From CAZKDV01 sp964551645 (GTDB lineage Bacteria > Bacteroidota > Bacteroidia > Bacteroidales > DTU049): a DNA stretch of 18,594 nt. The notes under the pieces are model-generated. The model saw nothing but the letters and a program-made list of their open reading frames with translations. It did not search any database and had not been told where the DNA came from. Made by a program: the position numbers and the translations under genes. Shown here one piece after another: positions 1 through 6,721 of this stretch. Every line of letters starts with the position of its first letter. The first letter of the stretch is position 1. The stretch lies in assembly GCA_964551645.1 (NCBI GenBank), contig CAZKDV010000045.1, positions 1 through 18,594 on the forward strand, given 5' to 3'.

Positions 1-12
1 GAATTAAAATTT

Positions 13-786
13 ATGAAAATATTTTTGCGTATTTTGATAGGAGTTTTGCTAATAGGTTTAATAGTGTTTTTTGTCTATTTGTCAAATAATTCTTCGAATA
101 ATAGGTGTGAATCATTAATTATTAAAACTTTGTATCAAGAATATCCTTTATATCCTGAAAGTGCTATCAATGCTGATATTCTTAAAGAATATGGCGAACT
201 TAAAGGGGAAATCATGAAAGATATTGAATTAGAACAAATCAAAAATATTATTCAAAAAAATCCTTATGTAAAACATGCTACTGTATATAAGGAAGCAGGC
301 AATAGAGTTATAGCAGAGGTAGATATAATTAAACCTTTATTTAAGTTGTACACTAATGATGAAAATATTTATGTCGTTGATGACGAAGGTACAATCATAA
401 AAATGAATAATGTGATTCCTATGCGTATTCTTATTGCTAACGGAGATTTTTCTATAGATACAATGAAAAATATTTATGATATTTCTAAAGTCTCAAATCA
501 AAATTCTCACATATTATTGGGTATGTATAATATTGCTAAAGAAATTCAAAAAGATGAAGTATATTCTGAGTTAGTAGCTCAGATATATTATGAAGGACAA
601 AGCAATTATGAACTTACACCTGTATTTGGCGATTTTGTTATACAGATAGGTAGTGCAGATAATCTTGAGAAAAAATTAGAAAGGCTAAGTATTGTTTATT
701 CTCACATTATACCTTATTACGACACAAAAAAGTATTCAGCAATTAATGTTGCTATTGAAAATCAAATAGTATGTACAAAATTTTAA
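13..786 (+). CDS. ftsQ: Cell division protein FtsQ
   Basis: Bitopic inner-membrane divisome protein, the FtsQ/DivIB scaffold that links early FtsA/FtsZ assembly to septal peptidoglycan synthesis. The 257-residue product has a short basic N-terminus, one membrane segment at about residues 4-23 and a periplasmic part. A POTRA-like region at about 35-105 contains the typical pattern of a conserved helix followed by NPYVKHATVYK. The beta domain follows, with IYVVDDEGTIIKM at about 117-130. Sequence identity of FtsQ is low across phyla, so the call rests on this architecture plus position directly before ftsA and ftsZ. The ATG at 13 lacks a Shine-Dalgarno. A TAA at 5-7 in another frame could be the end of the upstream gene (murC is usual here), but only 12 bases are visible, so this is a guess. 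The stop lies 10 bases before ftsA, so the two are co-transcribed. Confidence 0.9.
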   Translation: MKIFLRILIGVLLIGLIVFFVYLSNNSSNNRCESLIIKTLYQEYPLYPESAINADILKEYGELKGEIMKDIELEQIKNIIQKNPYVKHATVYKEAGNRVIAEVDIIKPLFKLYTNDENIYVVDDEGTIIKMNNVIPMRILIANGDFSIDTMKNIYDISKVSNQNSHILLGMYNIAKEIQKDEVYSELVAQIYYEGQSNYELTPVFGDFVIQIGSADNLEKKLERLSIVYSHIIPYYDTKKYSAINVAIENQIVCTKF

Positions 787-796
787 AATTAGCAAA

Positions 797-2077
797 ATGA
801 AAAAAAGAAATGAAAAATCATCAGAAATAGTCGTAGGATTAGATATTGGTACGACAAAAATTGCAGTAATTGTTGGTCAGAAAAATGAAAATGGAAAACT
901 TGATATTCTTGGCTATGGTAACTGCCCATCTCATGGAGTAAAAAGGGGTGTTATAAGCAATATAGATAGAACCACAGAGTCTATAATAAATGCTATTCAA
1001 GTCGCAGAAGAAAGTTCGGATATCAAAATTACAAATGTATTTGTTGGTATCGCAGGACAGCATATTAAAACTGTGAGACAAAGGTTTAGTATAATGAGAG
1101 ATAATACAAATAATGAGATTAGCAAAAAAGATATTGATAAACTCAATGAAAATGTTAAGAAAATGTCTTTGGACCCCGGTGATGTTATTATTGATATTAT
1201 ACCTCAAGAGTATATTGTAGATGATGAGTATGGAATAGATGACCCGATTGGAATGGCTGGAGCAAAACTCGAAGCAGATTTTAATATTATAATAGGCCAG
1301 ACAGCAGCTATACTAAATATTGAAAAATGTATTCAAAAAGCTAATTTACAATGTGAAAATATAATTTTAGAACCTTTAGCTTCATCTTATTCAGTATTAA
1401 GTAAAGAAGAGATAGAAGCAGGCGTAGCCTTGGTTGATATAGGTGGAGGTACAACTGATGTTGCAATTTTTAAAGACGGCATTTTGAGGCATACTGCCGT
1501 GATTCCATCAGGAGGCAATATTGTTACAGAAGATGTTAAAGAAGGGTGTTCGATAATGAGAAATCAAGCAGAACTACTTAAAGTGAAATTTGGTTCAGCT
1601 TTGGCAGAAGAAAATTCAGATAATAAAATAATCTCAATACCAGGTCTAAAAGGAAGACCACCCAAAGAAATATCAACTAAAAATTTAGCTAGCATTATAC
1701 AAGCAAGAATGGAAGAAATAGTAGGACTTATTAATCAAGAAATTAAAAAATCGGGTTTTGAAAGTAGGCAGTTAATCGGAGGTATTGTCCTAACAGGTGG
1801 CGGATCATTGCTTGCTCATGTAGCACAGCTTACCGAATTTATTACAGGAATTGACACAAGAGTTGGCTGGCCTTCAGAACACTTGTCAAACAATATTCCT
1901 ACAGAAGTGAACTCTCCCATATATTCAACAACAATAGGACTTGTATTAAGGGGATTTGAAGAAATCAATTATTTTAGAAAAAATCCAAAAAAACGAAATA
2001 ATATAAAAATTGTTGGATTTGATTTATTCAAAGATTTTTTCAATAAGACTTCACTTTTTGATAAAGAAGTTGAATAA
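797..2077 (+). CDS. ftsA: Cell division protein FtsA
   Basis: Actin-like ATPase that anchors FtsZ filaments to the inner membrane. The 426-residue product shows the actin-fold motifs in order: phosphate-1 loop VGLDIGTTKIAV near residues 14-25, the FtsA-specific 1C subdomain at about 90-170, phosphate-2 VDIGGGTTDVAIF at 213-225, and the adenosine motif IVLTGGGSL at about 330-338. The C-terminus, about residues 404-421 (FDLFKDFFNKTSLF), is an amphipathic stretch that fits the membrane-targeting helix of the family. Length agrees with Bacteroidota FtsA. It sits 10 bases after ftsQ and 95 bases before ftsZ, the standard dcw order. Start ATG at 797 has no evident Shine-Dalgarno. Confidence 0.97.
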   Translation: MKKRNEKSSEIVVGLDIGTTKIAVIVGQKNENGKLDILGYGNCPSHGVKRGVISNIDRTTESIINAIQVAEESSDIKITNVFVGIAGQHIKTVRQRFSIMRDNTNNEISKKDIDKLNENVKKMSLDPGDVIIDIIPQEYIVDDEYGIDDPIGMAGAKLEADFNIIIGQTAAILNIEKCIQKANLQCENIILEPLASSYSVLSKEEIEAGVALVDIGGGTTDVAIFKDGILRHTAVIPSGGNIVTEDVKEGCSIMRNQAELLKVKFGSALAEENSDNKIISIPGLKGRPPKEISTKNLASIIQARMEEIVGLINQEIKKSGFESRQLIGGIVLTGGGSLLAHVAQLTEFITGIDTRVGWPSEHLSNNIPTEVNSPIYSTTIGLVLRGFEEINYFRKNPKKRNNIKIVGFDLFKDFFNKTSLFDKEVE

Positions 2078-2107
2078 AGTTATTAACAATAAGATGTTGA
2101 TAAAAAA

Positions 2108-2185
2108 ATGGAAAACAAAAAAACAGCTTGTCAATTATTATTAATTTTAAAAAATTTTAAAGGAGCATTAATATGGAATTATTAA
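2108..2185 (+). CDS. Possible 25-residue leader ORF overlapping the ftsZ start
   Basis: An ATG at 2108 opens a 25-codon frame in the ftsA-ftsZ spacer that ends with TAA at 2183-2185, 13 bases inside ftsZ. The peptide starts MENKKTACQ, continues with a short hydrophobic patch (LLLIL) and ends IWNY. The ftsZ Shine-Dalgarno lies inside this frame. No homology is recognised and no Shine-Dalgarno precedes it. The geometry would allow translational coupling of ftsZ to a leader peptide, but a 25-codon open frame in AT-rich spacer can occur by chance. Low confidence that it is translated. Confidence 0.15.
   Translation: MENKKTACQLLLILKNFKGALIWNY
2159..2165 (+). promoter_or_regulatory. Strong Shine-Dalgarno of ftsZ
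   Basis: AAAGGAG lies 7 bases before the ftsZ ATG at 2173 and is a near-perfect anti-Shine-Dalgarno complement with good spacing. It fixes the ftsZ start. Other starts in the window that I inspected (ftsA, sufB, sufC, sufD, efp, clpS, floA) have no comparable purine-rich site. That absence is usual for Bacteroidota and makes this site exceptional. Confidence 0.6.
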
Positions 2186-3675
2186 ACACTGTTAGACCGT
2201 CTATTATCAAAGTTATTGGAGTCGGAGGTGGAGGCTCTAATGCAGTAAGTCACATGCATAGTCAAGGTATTGAAGGAGTAGATTTTGTGATTTGTAATAC
2301 TGATACGCAAGCACTTGAAAAAAGTCAAGTATTGCATAAAATTCAATTAGGAACTAAATTAACAGATGGATTAGGAGCCGGAAATAATCCTGAAAAAGGA
2401 AAAGAGGCTGCTATGGAATCTGTAGAAGAAATTAGAAACCTATTGTCTGAAAATACAAAAATGGTTTTTATTACAGCAGGAATGGGTGGAGGAACTGGAA
2501 CAGGTGCTGCGCCAGTTATAGCTTCTATTGCAAAAGAAATGGGAGTGTTAACTGTTGGCATCGTAACCGAACCATTTTCATTTGAAGGAAGAACAAGAGT
2601 GAAACAAGCAGAAGCAGGAATTGAAGAAATGAGAAAAAATGTGGATTCTATTATAGTTATTTGCAATGATAAATTGAGAGAATTATATGGAGACCTCGAT
2701 TTTATGGAAGCGTTTTCTAAAGCAGATGATGTGTTGGCTACAGCTGCTAAGGGTATTGCAGAATTAATTACTGTTCCCGGAAAAGTTAATGTTGATTTTG
2801 AAGATGTAAAAACTGTATTAAAAGATAGTGGAAAAGCTATAATGGGATTTGGTTCTGCCGAAGGTGATAAACGAGCAGTTAAAGCAGTACAACAAGCTTT
2901 AAATTCAGAATTGCTTAATGAAGAAGATATTACAGGGGCGAGCAATGTGCTTCTAAACATCATTACAGGCAAAGATAAGATAAAAATGGATGAATTTAAT
3001 GAAGTTACTGATTATGTTCAAAAAGAGGCTGGTGAGCAAGCTAATATTATTTGGGGCGTAGGTGTAGATGAAACCTTAGATAGCAATATTAATATTGTAC
3101 TCGTAGCTGCCGGTTTTAATTCAAATAATAGAATAAATGTTCAACAAAAACCAAGTAAAAAAGTTATTCCATTAGGTGAAGAGATTGAGCAGGAGGAAGT
3201 AAAAGATGCTTCTATTGAAAATAAAATTAATCAAGAAACTGTAACAAACACTAAAAATGATGTTCAAGATCTTAGTTCAGAAAAAGTTGTTATTGATTTA
3301 TTTTCTAATGATGTTATAGAGCAAACATCTGAACTAAAAGCAGAAACTGAAACAAAAGAAACAGAAATAATTATTAAAAATATTGAAGAACCTCATGGAA
3401 ATGGATTTGACAATAATCAAATAATTGAAGAAAAAAATAAAAAAGTTGGATTTGAAAGAGCAGAAAAATTAAGAGAGTTAAGTAGTTTTTTCAAAACACC
3501 AGAAAGTTTACATGAATTTGAAAAAATTCCCGCTTATGAAAGAAAAGGAATACAACTAGATTCTCCTACACCTTCAAATGAAACAAATATTTCTGATTCA
3601 ACATTACAAAAAGAAGACGATAACTCAATTAAAATTAGTCCAAATAATTCATTCTTGCATGATAATGTTGACTAA
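2173..3675 (+). CDS. ftsZ: Cell division protein FtsZ
   Basis: Tubulin-like GTPase that forms the Z ring at midcell. Visible motifs are the nucleotide-binding GGGGSNAV at residues 18-25, the tubulin signature GGGTGTGAAPV at 105-115, and the T7 catalytic loop around N206, D208 and D211 (VNVDFED). The GTPase core ends near residue 320. It is followed by a long acidic, low-complexity linker rich in E, K, N and T. The conserved C-terminal peptide that binds FtsA resembles IPAYERK at 452-458 (E. coli has IPAFLRK) and is not at the very end. About 40 more residues follow, finishing NNSFLHDNVD, a form I associate with Bacteroidota FtsZ. At 500 residues it is longer than E. coli FtsZ (383) because of linker and tail. 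Start fixed by the Shine-Dalgarno at 2159-2165. Confidence 0.99.
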   Translation: MELLNTVRPSIIKVIGVGGGGSNAVSHMHSQGIEGVDFVICNTDTQALEKSQVLHKIQLGTKLTDGLGAGNNPEKGKEAAMESVEEIRNLLSENTKMVFITAGMGGGTGTGAAPVIASIAKEMGVLTVGIVTEPFSFEGRTRVKQAEAGIEEMRKNVDSIIVICNDKLRELYGDLDFMEAFSKADDVLATAAKGIAELITVPGKVNVDFEDVKTVLKDSGKAIMGFGSAEGDKRAVKAVQQALNSELLNEEDITGASNVLLNIITGKDKIKMDEFNEVTDYVQKEAGEQANIIWGVGVDETLDSNINIVLVAAGFNSNNRINVQQKPSKKVIPLGEEIEQEEVKDASIENKINQETVTNTKNDVQDLSSEKVVIDLFSNDVIEQTSELKAETETKETEIIIKNIEEPHGNGFDNNQIIEEKNKKVGFERAEKLRELSSFFKTPESLHEFEKIPAYERKGIQLDSPTPSNETNISDSTLQKEDDNSIKISPNNSFLHDNVD

Positions 3676-3735
3676 AAACTAAGCAATAATTGACACATTA
3701 AAAACAGTGAGTTATTTCGTTATATAATACATACA

Positions 3736-5469
3736 TTGTACAGAAGAATTTTAGATTTATTAATCCTCCCTAAAACATTCATCAGTATCTTATTGGTGAA
3801 TGTTTTTTTTGTGCCTCATGCTTATCCACAAATAAATACAGACGATACAATTATTGAAGCTTGTGTTATTCAAAAAAATATTAGACAGTTAGGACACACA
3901 TTGTATAATGATTATTTTCAATTTGTTAATTATAACTCAAATTGCATTGAATATGCAGATAATGAGTTGTTTAAGAGGTTTTTACAATCATTAGCAAATA
4001 GCAAAAACGAAAAAATAAGAATTTTACATATAGGCGATTCTCATGTACAAGCTGATTTTTTTACAGGCTATGTTAGAAGAAGCCTTCAAGTAGCCTTTGG
4101 AAACGGAGGCAGAGGACTTATTTTTCCATATAAAGCAGCAGCAACTCATGCAAGCATAGACTATAAAACCAATGTAACAGGCAATTGGACTTCAGCTAAA
4201 GTAACAGATAAAAACCCAACTTATCCGATAGGAATTTCAGGAATTAGTGCACATACTGACGATATTAATGCAACAGCAACAATTATTTTTAATCCTAATT
4301 TAACTTCTATAGCCAATGATACATTGAATATTATTGTTTTATACAAACCATCGGAGTTTTCATTCAACTTAAAAATTTCTTCAGGGACAGAAGTGTGGAT
4401 AAAAGATAATAAAAATAAAAAAGCAAGTGTATTGTCAGGAAAGCTAAAATGTGAAACAGATACCATTCAATTGTCTTTTTTTCAATCCGACACTTTGCAA
4501 AATTTTTTTGAAATATATGGAATTTTAATAGAAAGCACTAATAGCTCAGGCATAGTTTATCATAATGCAGGAATTAATGGTGCTGCTTTGAAAGATTTCC
4601 AAAATCAAGAACTTATTGAGGAGCATTTGAAGGCTATACAAGCCGATTTGATAATTATTGATTTAGGCACTAATGATATAGCAGCTGGCAGTTTTGATGA
4701 GCTTGCATTAAAGCAGGTTGTAAACGATATGATTTCAAGAATTAAAGCTACTGCTCCTAACACTCCAATTATGCTACTGACACCTCAAGATATGTATCGC
4801 AAAAAAAAGCACATAAGTTCGCCTCAAAAATTTTCAAACTTTTTTAGAGCAATTGCTGAAGAAAATGGATGCTTATTTTATGACTTTTTTAATATTTCTG
4901 GCGGACAGCATTCTATGTTGCTTTGGGAGAAAAACAGTTTAGCAAAGAAAGATAGAGTGCATTTAACCAAACAAGGGTATGAGCTGAAAGGGCAACTATT
5001 TGTAAATGCTCTATTGCAACAATTTATTGCCAAAGAAATTAATAATAATGAGATGATTTGTAGTTCTGATACATGTTTGAAATATTTATTTAGCGATATA
5101 TTATTATTCAGAAAAACACATGAAAACGATAAAAAGTTTCAAACGCAGCATATTGTTCAAAAAGGGGAATCATTGAGTTTGATTGCCTCAAAATATAAAG
5201 TAAGTGTTCAAAACATCAAGGAGTGGAATAATTTAAAAAGTACGGTTATTTATGCAGGACAACAATTAATTGTTCAAACAGAAAGTGTAAACGATAATAA
5301 GCATGATACTATTGCTGAACCAAAATTTATTATTCATATTGTAAAAAAAGGAAATACTTTATCAGGCATTGCAAAACAGTATGGTGTAAGTGTGGCAAAA
5401 ATTAAGGAGTGGAATAATCTTAAAACTGATGTGCTTCAAATAAACGCAAAGTTGAAGATATTGCAATAG
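3736..5469 (+). CDS. Secreted SGNH hydrolase with two LysM domains, probable peptidoglycan O-acetylesterase
   Basis: 577-residue exported protein. A signal peptide occupies about residues 1-32 (basic YRR, hydrophobic core, cleavage near PHAYPQ). The SGNH/GDSL fold is complete: block I GDSHVQ with nucleophile S102, block II GINGA with G282, block III GTND with N313, block V D406-x-x-H409. Roughly 175 residues separate block I from block II, far more than in a plain GDSL esterase. A beta-rich insert there (about 125-270) recalls the CBM35-like insert of Neisseria Ape1, a peptidoglycan O-acetylesterase. Two LysM domains follow, about 472-515 and 533-576, each with a KEWNNLK motif, and should bind peptidoglycan. 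The substrate is inferred; an MBOAT-linked or other cell wall esterase role is possible. No in-frame ATG fits the N-terminus: TTG at 3736 is the best start, and the frame is closed upstream by TGA at 3691. It lies 60 bases behind ftsZ on the same strand. Confidence 0.85.
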   Translation: MYRRILDLLILPKTFISILLVNVFFVPHAYPQINTDDTIIEACVIQKNIRQLGHTLYNDYFQFVNYNSNCIEYADNELFKRFLQSLANSKNEKIRILHIGDSHVQADFFTGYVRRSLQVAFGNGGRGLIFPYKAAATHASIDYKTNVTGNWTSAKVTDKNPTYPIGISGISAHTDDINATATIIFNPNLTSIANDTLNIIVLYKPSEFSFNLKISSGTEVWIKDNKNKKASVLSGKLKCETDTIQLSFFQSDTLQNFFEIYGILIESTNSSGIVYHNAGINGAALKDFQNQELIEEHLKAIQADLIIIDLGTNDIAAGSFDELALKQVVNDMISRIKATAPNTPIMLLTPQDMYRKKKHISSPQKFSNFFRAIAEENGCLFYDFFNISGGQHSMLLWEKNSLAKKDRVHLTKQGYELKGQLFVNALLQQFIAKEINNNEMICSSDTCLKYLFSDILLFRKTHENDKKFQTQHIVQKGESLSLIASKYKVSVQNIKEWNNLKSTVIYAGQQLIVQTESVNDNKHDTIAEPKFIIHIVKKGNTLSGIAKQYGVSVAKIKEWNNLKTDVLQINAKLKILQ

Positions 5470-5542
5470 TTAGCGAAGAAACTTATTGTAAATGACCCTT
5501 ATTTGAGCAATTTTAAAAATAAATCAGAATTTGTTCAATTTC

Positions 5543-5556
5543 CCGAAGAAATTCGG
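5543..5556. terminator. Small GAAA-tetraloop hairpin in the convergent gap
   Basis: CCGAA at 5543-5547 pairs with TTCGG at 5552-5556 around a GAAA loop. A second weak hairpin, GAGC 5581-5584 with GCTC 5590-5593, follows. The position, 74 bases past the esterase stop and between converging genes, suits transcription termination, but the stem is only 5 bp and no clear T tract follows. Tentative. Confidence 0.25.
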
Positions 5557-5594
5557 ATATTCACCAGATTTTAATAAGTTGAGCTTATTGCTCC

Positions 5595-5700
5595 AGCTTA
5601 AGGGTTCGGGCTAAAGACTGGCAGCTTTTAGCACAAAAGTTTCAATCGAAGCTGTTTTCTTGCCAATTACGCCAAATTTTTGTTAAGGCAGTGCATTTTT
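5595..5700. repeat. Structured repeat-like element beside the CPBP gene (possible cassette recombination site)
   Basis: An intergenic block that is more GC-rich than typical neighbouring spacers (49 of 120 bases G/C in 5581-5700) and folds as an imperfect hairpin. TGGCAGCTT at 5619-5627 pairs with AAGCTG at 5649-5654 plus CCA at 5663-5665, leaving an extra 8-base bulge (5655-5662). Flanking blocks are TTAAGGGTTCGGGC (about 5598-5611) and GTTAAGGCAGTGCATT (5682-5697). From memory this resembles roughly 120-base repeats that separate single small genes in many Bacteroidota genomes, often beside accessory genes, but I cannot search to confirm it. The last GTGCATT reappears at 6499-6505 on the far side of the CPBP gene. 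Confidence 0.45.
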
Positions 5701-5709
5701 GTTTCCGTT

Positions 5710-6456
5710 TTATAAAAACAATCCTATGCTAACCATTGCAACATGAGCAAATGCGTGAGCGATTATCGCCGTTTCAAGTCCCTTTTGCCAATAGAGCCAA
5801 CCCAAAATCAGTCCTCCAACAGAGTTTCCAATCAGTATGTAAGTCAACAACAAAAAACTTGGTTGAGAAACAGAGGCATATACAACAGGAAAATGCCCAA
5901 TTGCAAATAATATTGTTGATAAAATAATTCCAATCCAGTAAGTTGTGCCATTGAGATTTTTTGTTAGTTTTGATGCTACCCAAACAACAAAGGTCATAAA
6001 TCCAAAGCGTAGAAGCAATTCTTCAACGATGCCACCATATCCTAAACGAGCAAGTAATGTGAGTTCAACTTTGCTTGCAAGGACTTTAAACTCTTCGGGT
6101 AGCAACATTTCAAATATGAATGCAACAAATACGATTAAAATTCCTGCCAATAATCCGAACAAAACACCATATTTGATTTGTTGCACAAATGATATTTTAG
6201 GATGTTCAATTTTCAAAAGAGAGGAAATTGTAGGAACTGTCAAACTTACTTTATCGTAAAGTGCTGTCCCAACAACAACGGCAATCGACAAAAAAATGAT
6301 TGGTTGGACTAATGTTAACAATTTAATGGTAAATGGTGGCAGTTGCGCAATTTCCTCTGGTAAATCGCCAAGCGGTAATCTTACTGTCAACATAGTCAAA
6401 ACTCCTAGAAATCCGAGAACAAACAAAGTTAATCCTAATTTTAATTTTCCGTTCAT
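5710..6456 (-). CDS. CPBP family intramembrane glutamic endopeptidase
   Basis: 248-residue polytopic membrane protein of the CPBP (CAAX protease/bacteriocin-processing, Abi) family. Conserved features: the EExxxR motif with E145, E146 and R150 (VEELLLR), the second motif FAIGH with H188, and the final helix motif HAFAH with H234 and H238 after N211. Several hydrophobic segments cover most of the chain (about 7-24, 45-66, 97-118, 148-162, 174-192, 203-222, 228-247). Family members cleave within or near the membrane; some confer bacteriocin immunity and most have no known substrate, so none is assigned here. The gene is alone and on the opposite strand to both neighbours. It lies between a repeat-like element at its 3' side and a half-site upstream, and its composition is slightly richer in G/C than flanking genes. 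It looks like accessory cargo inserted between core loci. Confidence 0.85.
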   Translation of the reverse strand: MNGKLKLGLTLFVLGFLGVLTMLTVRLPLGDLPEEIAQLPPFTIKLLTLVQPIIFLSIAVVVGTALYDKVSLTVPTISSLLKIEHPKISFVQQIKYGVLFGLLAGILIVFVAFIFEMLLPEEFKVLASKVELTLLARLGYGGIVEELLLRFGFMTFVVWVASKLTKNLNGTTYWIGIILSTILFAIGHFPVVYASVSQPSFLLLTYILIGNSVGGLILGWLYWQKGLETAIIAHAFAHVAMVSIGLFL

Positions 6457-6498
6457 CTGATTGTTTTTTTATTGATTATACATATTGTTAATTTATTC

Positions 6499-6518
6499 GT
6501 GCATTACCTACAACGGTT
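6499..6518. repeat. Half-site at the other border of the CPBP island
   Basis: The block begins GTGCATT, the same heptamer and orientation as 5691-5697, and continues ACCTACAACGGTT. Joining 5595-5697 to the sequence after 6505 would give one uninterrupted repeat unit, as if the 808-base CPBP unit had been inserted at GTGCATT. Read on the minus strand the block is AACCGTTGTAGGTAATGCAC, lying 43 bases upstream of the CPBP start. Recognition of the repeat family is from memory. Confidence 0.4.
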
Positions 6519-6529
6519 AATTTACAAAG

Positions 6530-6537
6530 CAAATGTA
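6530..6537 (-). promoter_or_regulatory. Candidate -7 element for the CPBP gene
   Basis: On the minus strand TACATTTG fits the Bacteroidota -7 consensus TAnnTTTG, about 74 bases upstream of the CPBP start. No convincing -33 TTTG lies at 19-21 bases spacing. If real, it sits outside the GTGCATT-bounded unit, so the inserted gene would be read from a resident promoter. Confidence 0.25.
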
Positions 6538-6677
6538 CAGCATTTATATTTACAATCATTGTATTATTTCTGCAAAAAAGAGACAAAATTTTATGTGCTA
6601 TAAATCATGGTTTGTTTTATCAAATCAAGTTTGAGATAAATGCACAAAGGCTTATAAATTATATTCACATATTTTAG

Positions 6678-6685
6678 TAATTTTG
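6678..6685 (+). promoter_or_regulatory. Candidate -7 element of the suf operon
   Basis: TAATTTTG matches the Bacteroidota sigma-A -7 consensus TAnnTTTG and ends 36 bases before the sufB ATG. A clear -33 TTTG is not seen at the expected distance. The rest of the 265-base divergent spacer (6457-6721) is AT-rich, and I see no gene in it. Confidence 0.4.
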
Positions 6686-6721
6686 CATTTAAATTCATAA
6701 ACCAAAATAATTGATATTAAG

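Noticed and set aside
1..12. Possible end of murC (TAA at 5-7)
   Set aside because: Only a few bases are visible, which is not enough to support a gene call even though the gene order makes it plausible.
2343..2972. A 209-codon open frame on the minus strand opposite ftsZ
   Set aside because: It is the antisense shadow of a highly conserved gene; its Ser/Pro-rich translation resembles no protein family and ftsZ motifs account for the sequence.
3690..3728. TTGACA at 3690-3695 and TATAAT at 3723-3728 before the esterase gene, resembling an E. coli sigma-70 promoter
   Set aside because: The spacing is 27 bases instead of about 17, and Bacteroidota use a different promoter consensus; most likely chance in AT-rich DNA.
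5736..6259. Plus-strand open frames of 63 and 104 codons across the CPBP gene
   Set aside because: Low-complexity translations without a recognisable start region; the minus-strand CPBP motifs explain the coding signal.
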